Below the pieces are notes generated by a model that was not told the DNA's origin, did not search any database, and saw nothing but the letters and a program-made list of their open reading frames with translations. Shown here piece by piece: positions 1 to 11,279 of a DNA stretch of 64,000 nt; position 1 is the stretch's first letter, and every line of letters starts with the position of its first letter. The stretch spans positions 94,501 to 158,500 of the forward strand of contig JAMPIV010016252.1 of NCBI GenBank assembly GCA_024509875.1, read 5' to 3'. This stretch comes from Oreohelix idahoensis. Taxonomy: Eukaryota; Mollusca; Gastropoda; Stylommatophora; Oreohelicidae. The translations under genes were made by a program, and so were the position numbers.

Positions 1-806
1 GATACATGGCCAACTTGATTTTATTCTTGTATCCAAAAGATTCAAGTTCAATATTAATAAAGCCAACACTAGGACTTTTCCTGACGCCGACATTGGTAGT
101 GATTACGACATGGTATTGATGCCGCTCAAGCTTAAACTCAAAAAGAATTATAATCAAAACAGATGTTCTCAGTTAAGATTCAATATAGACAGACTGAAAG
201 ATCCAGACATCGCGGGAATCTTCGAGGCAACTGTTGGAGGACATTTTGCTGATCCAACGTTCTGGAGGATGATATCAACTCAATAACAGAGAACATGAAA
301 GACGTACGCATTGAATCAGCAAAAGAAATACTTGGTAAAAGAAAGAAAATAAACAAACCATGGGTTACAGATGACATTCTGAGGTTATGTGATATGCGGC
401 AGGAAACGATAAAGGTTAAGAAAGAGGTTCCGGAAGCAGCATGGCAATACATTATAGTGAATAAAAATATTAGAAAGAAAATGATCAGGCCAAAGAAAAA
501 TGGCTAGCTGATCAATGTGAGTCAATTAATACGGGGCTAATAAAAGGTAACAGCAAGGCAGCTTTCGACACATTAAGAAGACTATCAAAACCCCAACAGC
601 CCAGGGTAACTGTCATAGAAGATAACAATGGGGCTCTGCTCAATGAAAAAACAGCTGTAATGAGAAGGTAGACGGAATATTGTAAAGAAGTATGTAACTG
701 TAAACTCAACAATGACTATAGCATATTAAACAATATTAAGTGTGAATACAGGGAACTCGGAAATGCAGCAATATTACGGGAAAAGGCGGAAGAGGTTTTA
801 CGTTCG

Positions 807-2222
807 ATGAAAGGACGGAAGTCACCGGGTGTGGATAATATCCCAGTAGAGCTCTTGAAATATGGAGGACCAGATATAGTAACAATCATGACAACAATTT
901 GCCAGAAGATATGGAGTACAAAAAAATGGCCAAAAGAGTGGACGCAGTCATTAGTAATACCGCTTCCAAAGAAAGGAAATCTACAAATGTGCAAGAATTA
1001 CAGAACCATTAGCCTTATTAGTCATCCAAGTAAAGTGATGTTAAGGATACTTTTGAACAGAATAAAACAGAAATCAGAAGAAATCTTGTCCGAGGAACAG
1101 GCTGGCTTTAGACCAAATAGAAGTACCTCAGAACAAATCTTCAATATTAGATTACTGATCGAAAACCATCTCCAGCATCAACGCGATTTATACCATATTT
1201 TCATCGATTTTACAAAAGCCTTTGATCGAGTCTGGCATGAAGGCTTATGGCAAATAATGAGAAAATTCAATTTTGATACCAAAATCATAGATATCATTGA
1301 AGCACTGTACAAGGATGTAAGCAGTGCGGTTTTTTGCAAGCAATGACATCGGAGAATTTTTCAAAACAACTGTAGGAGTTCGTCAGGGATGTATCATATC
1401 CTCGGTGCTCTTTAATATATATCTAGAACATATTATGCATGGTCCGCAACCAGACAATACGTCAAGGCCTAAAATGCCACCCACTGCAGACCCAAGTAGA
1501 ACAGTCCCAACTGAGATGGTTTGGCCATGTCTGCAGAATGGGAGAAGATCGGCTACCACGACAAGCATGGGAAACTAAGAGCTAGGGATCCAGACCCCCA
1601 GGACGACCGAGAGTCCGCTGGGAGGACAACATTAGACAATCTTTGAAGGACCGAGAACTGGAATGGAACCAGGCCAGAAAGAAGACAGCTGACAGAATAG
1701 TCTGGCGCTCTCTCTTCCAAACCTCTACACCTCACGGTAGAAGGGGAACGACTAAGTAAGTAAGTAAGTAAGTAAGAACATATTATGCAGGAGGCTCTCT
1801 ACGATTATAAAACAACCATATCGATTGGAGGCCGACCTCTCTGCAATCTACGTTTTGCTGATGATATCGATCTTAAAGCTGGAACAGAATCAGAACTTCA
1901 AGACCTTTCCTCTAGACTGGAGAAAGTAACAAGAACGTATGGGATGGAAATTAATATAGAAAACAAAAAGATATTGGTGAATAGCCATAAACAGCATGTT
2001 CCGACCAACATTACGTTAAATGGGCAAACGTTAGAAGTGAACACCTTTAAATATCTGGGGTCCACTGTATGTAGTGATGGAAGATCAAGTAAAGAAATCA
2101 AGACAAGACTTGAGATGGCCTCAGCTGCCATGACAAGGCTGAATGTGATCTGGAAAAGTAACATCAGTTTTCCTGTGAAGATCACATTATACAAATCACT
2201 TGTATTATCTATTCTCTTGTAG
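807..2222 (+). pseudogene. reverse transcriptase of the RTE-like LINE, interrupted
   Basis: The readable RT begins with a G-R-K-S-P-G-x-D-N-I-P motif, continues through L-P-K-K-G-N, E-Q-A-G-F-R, F-I-D-F-x-K-A-F-D and G-V-R-Q-G-C, and resumes after the inserted LINE with F-A-D-D-I at about 1854. A frame change near 1325-1350 separates the first block from the G-V-R-Q-G-C block, and 335 foreign bases plus a target duplication separate that block from F-A-D-D. A stop at about 2220 ends the thumb. It would have copied LINE RNA at a nicked target site. It is a clear non-LTR RT, now dead. Confidence 0.8.
1440..1774 (+). mobile_element. 5'-truncated LINE 3' end with (TAAG)n tail, nested in the RTE-like LINE
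   Basis: The insert is flanked by identical 15-bp copies of AGAACATATTATGCA (1425-1439 and 1775-1789), a target-site duplication. It encodes only the last part of a LINE ORF (W-F-G-H-V-C motif, D-R-I-V-W-R motif, then a stop) and ends in five TAAG units. A second copy of the same family lies inverted at 19602-19910. Truncation at the 5' end is typical of incomplete target-primed reverse transcription. Confidence 0.85.
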
Positions 2223-2664
2223 GGGTGTGAGGCTGGACACTCACTGCAGATACGAAGCGAAGGATTCAGGCTTTCGTGTATAAAAGTTATAGAATAATTT
2301 TGCGCATTTGCTATAAAGAGCACGAAACAAATGTCTTTGTTAGAGAGAAAATAAACACGTATGCGGGCCACCAAGAAACACTTTTGTCAGTAGTGAAACT
2401 TCGAAAGCTTGCCTGGTTTGGGCATGTAACTCGTCATGACTCCCTTTCGAGAACGATCCTCCAGGGAACAGTCGAAGGTAAACGGAGAAGAGGAAGGTAA
2501 AGAAAATCCTGAACTGATAACATCAAAGAATGGGCAGGGCACGGTTTTTCCACACTTGTACTCATTGCTGAGGATAGAGAACAGTGGAGAACCCTGTCTG
2601 CTGATGCTTCCACCATGGCACCCCTACGACCCATGACGGGTTATGGGTTGAGATGATGATGAGC

Positions 2665-3845
2665 GTTAGGACAAGCAAAGCTCTTGCTATGTTAAAGTGT
2701 TACAGTCGTGAGCGCAGTCTAGATTGGTACATTCGGGCGGATAAGCCATTGAGGGGATTAGGTTTTGTGTGGTCACAGAAAAAGTATCTAAACTGTCTGC
2801 CTAGCCATTTAGCAGCTCAGTACATCACTCTCTAGTGTAGGTTTTGGCTGGTGTAAGCTACAACAGCTACAAGTTTTATTTCGAAGGACAAGGGTGTCAA
2901 TATATGCAGTCCATGATGGGTGAGAGCGCCAAGTCCAGCAGGTATGTGAGGTAGCCTCATATGATAGACAGCTACTAGTAACGAAGTACAGTATGATAGA
3001 CAGCCACTAGCAGTGAAATGAAATATGATAGACAGCTACTAGTAATGAAGTACAGTATGATAGACAGCTACTAAAAGTGAACCGCAGTAGAAAAGACTGC
3101 ACATATGGAGAAGTAGGGAAGCATAGACCGTGGCGGAAATTTTCATCCCTTGCGGTTTAGGCAAGTCTTATATCCAAGATACACTACAACTGTATTCCCA
3201 TTAAAATAAATCAAGACCAGAGTTGAAGTTAGAGACAGCCAAATGTTGAGTACAGATGAAAAGTGACGTAGACGGAATGCAAGGAGAGAGATGTGTCACA
3301 TGTAATTCAGATGAATATAAATATGTAAATAAACTTTTGGATTTGAGTTTCACCGCTATCAGCGTGAGGTTTATTATCAAATAGTTAAAGAAATCATCGA
3401 CCATTTGTACTGTCTGGTTGTTGTGGTCAACAAGTTTTTCACCCAAACATTTATCGTCACCATCTGCAACTATCGTTGTTTAGGGCAGTGATCGAACCAC
3501 TATACGACTCACATATCAACCTCTCAACACACACGGCCACACTACTTGGGGAGCTGAAATAATAAACTATCACCAACAGCAGTTGAAATGGAACTACGTG
3601 AATAAATTACTTCTGTCTCGGAGGTATTTAGATGCACACTCCATGGGGGCGTGGTTTGTGGTTGCATGACACTTGTGACGACTATATTCACTAAACAACT
3701 GTATTATCATGTGAGAAAAAAAAATAACCCTGCCGCTGAAAACATGGCGTCGCCAATGAAAATGAACCACGTTGGCCATCTAGGGGAATTAAAGAACACT
3801 CACATTGAGGTTAACGTCTGGGATATACGCCCACTACTGCAGAGG
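2665..3845. other. intergenic stretch upstream of the host gene; no gene seen
   Basis: Apart from the 32-bp tandem repeat at 2963-3090 I see no recognisable gene or element. Short open frames here (for example 3201-3446 minus and 3651-3854 plus) have no recognisable motifs. Confidence 0.5.
2963..3090. repeat. 32-bp tandem repeat, 4 copies
   Basis: Units begin GATAGACAGC at 2963, 2995, 3027 and 3059, exactly 32 bases apart. Units 1 and 3 are nearly identical; units 2 and 4 diverge in their second half. The array lies about 0.85 kb upstream of the start codon of the host gene. Confidence 0.85.
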
Positions 3846-3854
3846 TTTAAATAA
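3846..3854 (+). promoter_or_regulatory. possible TATA-like box of the secreted-precursor gene
   Basis: TTTAAATAA lies 76 bases upstream of the start codon at 3930. If it acted as a TATA box, initiation near 3880 would leave a 5' UTR of about 50 bases. This is position-based inference only. Confidence 0.25.
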
Positions 3855-3929
3855 CAGAGTAGAAATTCGTAATTGAAAACATTTGGAATTGACAGGACCA
3901 AAAACGTTCGAAAATTTACTGGGCGCAAC

Positions 3930-3995
3930 ATGAAGATCGCCAAAATTGCTGTAGTCGTCTGTGTTGTCTTCTACGTCTGTGCTGCTAATGGACAG
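3930..3995 (+). CDS. exon 1 of a secreted cationic precursor: signal peptide
   Basis: ATG at 3930 (context CAACATGAA, A at -3) opens 22 codons: a short Lys-containing n-region, an uninterrupted hydrophobic core (I-A-V-V-V-C-V-V-F-Y-V-C-A), then a polar A-N-G-Q that fits a signal peptidase site (A-A/N-G or N-G/Q). The codon CAG is followed directly by GTAAGT, a perfect 5' splice donor at 3996. The exon ends in phase 0, and the only strong acceptor found that opens into a long matching frame is at 16596-16597. The short signal-peptide exon followed by a long phase-0 intron and a basic mature region is a common layout for secreted peptides. No homologue is recognised. Confidence 0.75.
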
Positions 3996-4217
3996 GTAAG
4001 TGAAATTCTTTAACTATGTTTTGCCATTCTGCCTGTTCACATTTTGTGTGTTTAGTGTGTTAGCTATAACTTTGTGGCCACGTGTAGTTCTAGGAGTGTC
4101 GTATAAGACAAAGAAAAAAATAGAACTACTGCTGCCGCTGGCTTGTTGTGCAAGACAACGTCATCGTGTAAAACAAATTACTACATAAATAACCACAGCA
4201 AGGAAAATTGAATGTCT

Positions 4218-4305
4218 TGTGCGTACTTCCTCCAAGGAGGAAAGCTACATGCTCCACATGGAGCGAATAGGAAAATAATGAAAATGATGATGATTATGAT
4301 GATGA
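4218..4305 (+). repeat. dispersed repeat with two small hairpins, copy 1
   Basis: Contains TTCCTCC-AA-GGAGGAA (7-bp stem) and GCTCCACATGGAGC, then GCGAATAGGAAAATAATG and a run of GATGAT-like units. A second copy at about 16150-16215 shares the distal part closely; its first hairpin differs at two base pairs but still pairs. It is probably the 3' end of a SINE or LINE with an ATG-type tail; the family is not recognised. Confidence 0.5.
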
Positions 4306-4379
4306 ATAACCTTGTCACACGATATTTGCAATCATCAGCGAGTGCCATGTGTTATGTTGGTACTTTTTTCTTACGCAAT

Positions 4380-4572
<193 letters not shown>

Positions 4573-4573
<1 letters not shown>

Positions 4574-5419
4574 GTGATAGGGTGGGCGAGATGATGATGA
4601 TGATGATGTTGTGATATTTGATCACTCTCTTGCACACTCGTCGGCGTCTGTGGCCTAATGGATATGAACGCAGTTTCATAATCCAGATATACCAGGTTCG
4701 AAACCTGCTGCATTCGGTTTGGTAGCAGATCGCTTTGTGTGGATTTTTAACAATAATATAAGCGCCGTACCGTTCAGAAAGCAATGGCAAACTACTGAAT
4801 GAAAACAATTGCCTAGAAAAATCACAAAACAGCCAATAAAAGCTGGGGTTGATTGCCACGTCCTGTAAAGGATAAGCAACTAACTTGCACACTCACAACC
4901 GACCCGATCAATAATAAAACTCTGATTCTTAAGGCAGGAGCTGTATTTATTTCTACAACCCTGTCAGTGACATTAAGCACACTGAAGCAAACATTAAACA
5001 AATAAACCAACAAACCAAAGAGCAAACAAACACCCAGCCTGTGCTCGATTGCTAATGTGTCATGTCTTTGTTCTTCTGCTACCCACACAGGGCACCTCGT
5101 TTCGCTTTCTCTTGTCTGGACTGATACTTAAAAAGGTCGCTGCTGGCCATCGCATTCTTTATATAGGCACTATGCTAATCATTCGACTTTAGTGCGCTGC
5201 GCTTATTAATTTGGCCACTTAAATAACACTCGCGATTATTGCTCTAGAAGGCACGAAAATACAAATATACACAACTAATTTTTAGGCTTTATTGTGGCCT
5301 TGTAATAAATCTTCTTCGTGAAGATAATGTGGTAATCAGGCAGTGAACCACGGGGGCAATCGTAGTGACAAGATGGCGCTGGCACCGAGAACGATAGATC
5401 TCCAGATGGCGCTGTCACA
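4573..5419 (-). repeat. 3' LTR of the CSD-Gag element, containing a nested SINE
   Basis: Starts TGTGATAGGG and ends GCGCTGTCACA, matching the 7092-7681 copy. Without the 244-bp SINE and one 11-bp duplication it is about 592 bp, against 590 bp for the other LTR. Confidence 0.9.
4640..4883 (+). mobile_element. tRNA-derived SINE nested in the LTR
   Basis: Flanked by identical 11-bp copies CTTGCACACTC (4629-4639 and 4884-4894); the other LTR has this site once and uninterrupted (7145-7155), proving insertion. The head carries an A-box-like TGGCCTAATGG and a perfect B box GGTTCGAAACC. The body includes AATGGCAAACTACTG and TTGCCTAGAAAAATC, which resemble the 3' region of RTE-mobilised SINEs such as ruminant BovB-dependent families. 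This last point is from memory and unverified. Confidence 0.85.
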
Positions 5420-5431
5420 TATTCCCCGCCT
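5420..5431 (-). other. polypurine tract of the CSD-Gag element
   Basis: Read on the minus strand, AGGCGGGGAATA lies immediately upstream of the 3' LTR start, where second-strand priming occurs in LTR elements. Confidence 0.6.
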
Positions 5432-5458
5432 GATTTTGTTGTCGTCCCAACAACATCA

Positions 5459-6991
5459 CTACCTCTGGCGCTTCAATTGTAACCTCTCAGATCGTTGGTG
5501 CTGCGCATGACTCTTTCTGGGCGGCGATGCTTTGGGCTGAGCTTCTGGAATAGGTACAACCGGGCTGGGGACCCTCTTGGTTGTCATGTCCCTAGTTGTA
5601 CGTTGTCGGGCTGACAGTTGCTGTGGTCTAGAAGATTCGCCTACTTGTGCCGCGTCGCTGCTTGCTTGTGACATCTGCTTGTCAGTGCATGTAGCTGTCG
5701 ACTTTGTAGGGGGATTGCTCCTGACGTGCTTTACACTCGTTTTGTGTGGACGGTGGCTTACGTTCCGCACAATCTGCCTTAGATGAGTTTCGTCTTCTGA
5801 ACCTTGATGTGCGCCCCCTCCTATCTGCTTAGGACGGGTTTCCTCCCTTAGATGACGACCAATTTTCTCGGTTCCCTTAGGGTGACAGTTGTCACGGCCA
5901 TCTCTTGGTTTACATACTGTAGGCAACCTGGTTGTGGCAGTACGTCTAGGGAAAGAGCTCCTTGAGGGACAGGTGGCTATAAAATGTTCAGTTTACTTGC
6001 ATTGAAAACATCTCTTCGGAAGAGGGCCTTGAGGGCATTTCGCTGCCATGTGGCCTGAGAACTCTCCACAATTGTAGCACCTCAACTTTGTAGGCTTTCT
6101 CTGTGCCATGGGACGCCTCCTACTATATTTACACTCTTGACCGCCAATGCCGCATACATAAATTGCTTCCATGCCCTGGACCGATCGTTTGCTGTCAAAC
6201 TCAACTAGTTCATTCCTCGCTAGACCCCGGAATCCCTTTCTGAAGATCTTGGTCTGATGTACGAATACATCAATACCTCCATCATCTGGCGTGATGAACC
6301 CCCATCCCCTGTGGACACTATACCACTTCCACATCCCTTTTTGCCTTGTCGGTGTAACTGCGTTTGTTGGTGCTGTCAGCTCACAGCTTTCCTTGACAAC
6401 AGCCTGACTTTCACATACAAGAAGGTCTAGTTGAGGTTCCTGCGGACACACCTCCTCGTCTTGCGTTGGCTGTTGCCGCGGTTGGCATGGTGCTCTCTTT
6501 CTCTGCACCTCCTCTTGTGCTGGCGAACTGGCCTGTGACAGCTGTGCTAGCTGAGATTTTAGGAGAGATAATTCTGCTTTGAGTGCCTCCTCTTCATTGT
6601 GAGCTTCTGCAGTTACTATCTGCACCAGTGTATCAGGCTTTTTACCTTCACATAAAACAGCATTTTCCCAAGGCCCCTGACTCACGGCCTGGAAATTCCT
6701 GATCATCTCACTGACTGGTGGTTGCTCGCTGTAGGCTTCTTCTACTATCTTTAGTAACTGCTCAGGGCTGGTCTTGGCTCCGCCACGTATCCGTAATTCC
6801 CTAGAGACCATTGGTGTGACATTATTCCAGATAATGTCTAACTTGTCTTCTGCCCAAAAGGGCGCCACCTTCCACGCGGTCTCTACATCTTCCACAAACT
6901 CTTGCCAAGTAATACTTGCCTTTCCATCAAATCGCCTTACCTCTGGCCCCTTCATGTACACTACCTTCACAGGCGCATTGATCGAAGCCAT
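5459..6991 (-). pseudogene. Gag-like protein with Lin28-like cold-shock domain and CCHC zinc knuckles; one internal stop
   Basis: ATG at 6991 has a good context (AAGATGG). Residues 1-110 look like a gypsy-type Gag capsid region (Trp-rich helices); 130-155 may form a coiled coil. Residues 218-284 are a cold-shock domain: M-W-K-W-Y start, G-W-G-F-I (229-233, RNP1-like) and V-F-V-H-Q (242-246, RNP2-like). A first knuckle follows (C305, C308, H314, C319, with one extra residue before the His), then a P-x-P-K-R linker and a second CX2CX4HX4C knuckle. TAA at 5993-5995 falls inside that second knuckle; the same frame continues open to a TAG at 5459-5461, only 28 bases before the polypurine tract. 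CSD followed by two knuckles is the Lin28 arrangement. It presumably binds element RNA in the particle. Confidence 0.82.
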
Positions 6992-7071
6992 CTTGCTGCA
7001 ATACCGCACCGCTGGGTGTTTACAATACAATATTTGCTCGTTTGCTGTTTGCTCGGTGTCACTGTCTGCCT

Positions 7072-7089
7072 ATCCTGCCGACGACGCCA
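7072..7089 (-). other. primer-binding site matching a tRNA-Ser 3' end
   Basis: Two bases inside the 5' LTR the minus strand reads TGGCGTCGTCGGCAGGAT, complementary to a tRNA 3' end ending in ...CGACGACGCCA. This resembles animal tRNA-Ser acceptor/T-arm sequence as I remember it (about one mismatch). Its position and TGG start are diagnostic of an LTR-element primer site. Confidence 0.75.
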
Positions 7090-7091
7090 AT

Positions 7092-7681
7092 TGTGATAGG
7101 GTGGGCGAGATGATGATGATGATGTTCTGATATTTGATCACGCCCTTGCACACTCGCAACCGACCCGATTAAACAATAAAACTCTGATTCTTAAGGCAGG
7201 AGCTGTATTTATTTCTACAACCCTATCAGTGACATTAAGCACACTGAAGCAAACATTAAACAAATAAACCAACAAACCAAACACCAAACAAATACCCAGT
7301 CTGTCCTAGATTGCTAATGTGTCATGTCTTTGTTCTTCTGCTACCCACACAGGGCTCCTCGTTTCGCTTTCTCTTGTCTGGACTGATACTTAAAAAGGTC
7401 GCTGCTGGCCATCGCATTCTTTATATAGGCACTATGCTAATCATTCGACTTTAGTGCGCTGCGCTTATTAATTTGGCCACTTAAATAACACTCGCGATTA
7501 TTGCTCTAGAAGGCACGAAAACACAAATATACACAACTAATTTGTAGGCTTTATTGTGGCCTTGTAATAAATCTTCTTCGTGAAGATAATGTGGTAATCA
7601 GGCAGTGAACCACGGAGGCAATCGTAGTGACAAGATGGCGCTGGCGCCGAGAACGACAGATCTCCAGATGGCGCTGTCACA
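7092..7681 (-). repeat. 5' LTR of the CSD-Gag element
   Basis: 590 bp, TGTGATAGGG to GCGCTGTCACA, with TGTGA/TCACA terminal inverted repeats. It is intact relative to the SINE-bearing copy. Confidence 0.9.
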
Positions 7682-7837
<156 letters not shown>

Positions 7838-7917
7838 GTTATGTTTATAAAAGTAAAAAAAAAAAAATTGATATCGTTGTGTTGTTGACTCCCGCTATTA
7901 TTTTGTGTTATTTTTAG

Positions 7918-7998
7918 ACAAATGGGAGACAACGTAACATCAACGAATATTTACAATTTGAACAACGATCTTTAGACAGAATGGATGACAGCTCTGAG
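7918..7998 (+). CDS. candidate symmetric cassette exon of the secreted-precursor gene
   Basis: A pyrimidine-rich tract and acceptor (TGTTATTTTTAG, ending 7917) open 27 codons in phase 0, the phase of both flanking exons, up to GAG|GTTGGT at 7999. A second possible donor, AAG|GTCGTA at 8011, also preserves phase. The frame stays open until TAA at 8044-8046. The peptide is polar, rich in Asn, Gln and Arg, and ends in an acidic D-D-S-S-E stretch, similar in style to the propiece of exon 2. Both donors are weak, and chance open frames of this length are common, so this is only a hypothesis. Confidence 0.3.
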
Positions 7999-8080
7999 GT
8001 TGGTTCGAAGGTCGTATTCACAAACGCATTTGATCCTGATTTTTAAGGCGACGATTTTCGCGGTGCAGATGATCGCATTT

Positions 8081-8266
<186 letters not shown>

Positions 8267-8342
8267 CTGGCGACCAGGTGTTCTATCAAATCTGAAGAAA
8301 TTTATCTAAATATCTGAATATCTAACCATCTGTGATAAACCC

Positions 8343-9620
<1,278 letters not shown>

Positions 9621-9621
9621 T

Positions 9622-9692
9622 ATATTCCCTCTACTAGGAATCTAACCAGGCACCTTAAGAGTTCGACGCCATACCGCTAATGCACTCCCCCA
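9622..9692 (-). mobile_element. decayed tRNA-derived SINE head
   Basis: On the minus strand a TAGCGGTATGG A-box-like motif is followed, at tRNA-like spacing, by GGTTAGATTCC, one mismatch from the pol III B box GGTTCGATTCC. Limits of the element are not clear. Confidence 0.4.
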
Positions 9693-9888
9693 CGTATGCT
9701 TTCGATAACACTTAAAGCTCTTCGAAAAATGTATCAGCCAATTTGTGTGAGTTTAGAAATATTAAACTCAAAGTCAAAAGATTTAGCATTCATTCTGGCA
9801 CCCAGACCAAACCTAATAACTTCTTGGACAAAAAAAGTTGACGTACAACATCAGTAACAAAAATCCTATTTAAACTGGACCTTGCACT

Positions 9889-10519
9889 ATATTACATTAT
9901 AACAACTGACTAATCGAGTATTACATTATAACAACTGACTAATCGAATATTACATTATAACAACTGACTAATCGAGTATTACATTATAACAACTGACTAA
10001 TCGAATATTACATTATAACAACTGACTAATCGAGTATTACATTATAACAACTGACTAATCGAGTATTACATTATAACAACTGACTAATCGAGTATTACAT
10101 TATAACAACTGACTAATCGAATATTACATTATAACAACTGACTAATCGAGTATTACATTATAACAACTGACTAATCGAGTATTACATTATAACAACTGAC
10201 TAATCGAGTATTACATTATAACAACTGACTAATCGAATATTACATTATAACAACTGACTAATCGAGTATTACATTATAACAACTGACTAATCGAGTATTA
10301 CATTATAACAACTGACTAATCGAATATTACATTATAACAACTGACTAATCGAGTATTACATTATAACAACTGACTAATCGAGTATTACATTATAACAACT
10401 GACTAATCGAATATTACATTATAACAACTGACTAATCGAGTATTACATTATAACAACTGACTAATCGAGTATTACATTATAACAACTGACTAATCGAGTA
10501 TTATATTATAACAACTGAC
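9889..10519. repeat. 29-bp minisatellite, about 22 copies
   Basis: The unit TATTACATTATAACAACTGA plus CTAATCGAG repeats every 29 bases with almost no change except a G/A site (CGAGTA versus CGAATA). That site reads G A G A G G G A G G G A G G A G G A G G G along the array, showing higher-order GGGA and GGA blocks. The last unit carries an extra C-to-T change. Confidence 0.95.
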
Positions 10520-10553
10520 ATGCTCTTACAGTGGTGATTTCTGTAGCAATTTA

Positions 10554-10687
10554 TTTTACACGATGCTGTAGCCAGCTTCACGTACAACCTTATAATAGTC
10601 ACATTGTAGTGAGGGAGACGTTTTACACGATGCGGTGGCCAGCTTCACGTACAACCTTATAATAGTCACATTGTAGTGAGGGAGACG
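10554..10687. repeat. 67-bp tandem duplication
   Basis: Two copies (10554-10620 and 10621-10687) beginning TTTTACACGATGC differ at two positions. Diverged relatives of the unit (ATGTACAACCT.. and CATGATGAGGTTGCC..) occur around 18470-18540, 19085-19140 and 19370-19410, so it comes from a dispersed repeat family. Confidence 0.8.
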
Positions 10688-10910
10688 TAGTCCTATTAAT
10701 TTTTTGTCTTATCAGAACCACCCTTCCCCCGCCCCCATGAAGTACACGGGGACATGCGTCTTCGGTCAATTTGGAAATCATCATGAAATATTTCATAGTG
10801 AAAAAAAAGGAAAGAAGAAAAAGGAAGAATTATACACATGACATTTATATTGTCACCACAAAACAAAAATCTGTTAATTCACTACTCCCTCATCTGTCCA
10901 GATCCCTTTT

Positions 10911-10985
10911 ATATAAGAACTGGAATGCGCCAGGGATGCCTCTTGTCACTATGCTTGTTGTTATTGGATATTGACTATATTATTT
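10911..10985 (+). pseudogene. reverse transcriptase relic (G-M-R-Q-G-C block)
   Basis: A short frame reads T-G-M-R-Q-G-C-L-L-S followed by a Leu-rich stretch and D-I-D-Y-I-I, matching the conserved RT block before the catalytic YADD box in RTE-like LINEs. Nothing else of the element is recognisable nearby. Confidence 0.5.
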
Positions 10986-11279
10986 ATACTGTTTAGTCTG
11001 CACGCCATGTATCTTGATCATTTCTGAATTTAATCGCTTACATCGCATTAGTTCAGGTCTTTAAAATAATAATAAAATACAATAATCATACTAAACTACC
11101 ACTTCTGTGGTCAACATCAAATATTACAACATAATCACGTGGGCCATTTTCAAAAATATTTGTAAAAATATTTAAAACTTTATACAGGTGTGAACAAACG
11201 TTTTGCCCGTCTGTTGTTAATATTGCTGTATTGCTCAGCATGTTGCACGTGCAGCTCCTGGGGGTCTCTTGTGAGATAT

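Larger units (their letters stand above)
1..2664 (+). mobile_element. RTE-like non-LTR retrotransposon (LINE), decayed, 5' end outside window
   Basis: The first 130 bases translate to the end of an AP-type endonuclease domain, including an A-D-I-G-S-D-Y-D-like motif (canonical GSDHxL). Reverse transcriptase follows from about 800, with the F-A-D-D catalytic box at 1854-1865. After it come the Y-L-G-S thumb motif and a C-terminal tail with a W-F-G-H-V motif, an Arg-rich segment and a D-R-x-x-W-R-like signature ending near 2640. The element stops at a short GAT/ATG-type simple tail (about 2650-2664), as RTE-like LINEs do. Several frameshifts and stops make it non-functional. A second LINE fragment (1440-1774) is inserted in the RT domain. 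The clade is inferred from endonuclease/RT architecture and tail type; no phylogeny was done. Confidence 0.8.
4573..7681 (-). mobile_element. compact LTR retrotransposon encoding only a Gag with cold-shock domain and zinc knuckles
   Basis: Two LTRs (4573-5419 and 7092-7681) begin TGTGA and end TCACA, and differ at about 3% of compared positions outside a SINE insert. The 1,672-bp internal region has, in minus-strand order, a tRNA-Ser-like primer site (7072-7089), one Gag-like reading frame (6991 to 5459), and a polypurine tract (5420-5431) next to the 3' LTR. No protease, RT, RNase H or integrase is present, so it must rely on enzymes supplied in trans. Flanks are (TCTA)n on both sides with a 4-5-bp TATC-type duplication. 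Gag-only LTR elements are a known class; the domain content here is what is unusual. Confidence 0.88.

Noticed and set aside
4640..4720. True tRNA gene at the A/B-box pair
   Set aside because: Target duplications and a longer body show it is a SINE insertion; no clean cloverleaf was worked out.
9889..10519. CRISPR-like regular array
   Set aside because: The 29-bp units are contiguous with no spacers, in a eukaryotic intron; it is a minisatellite.
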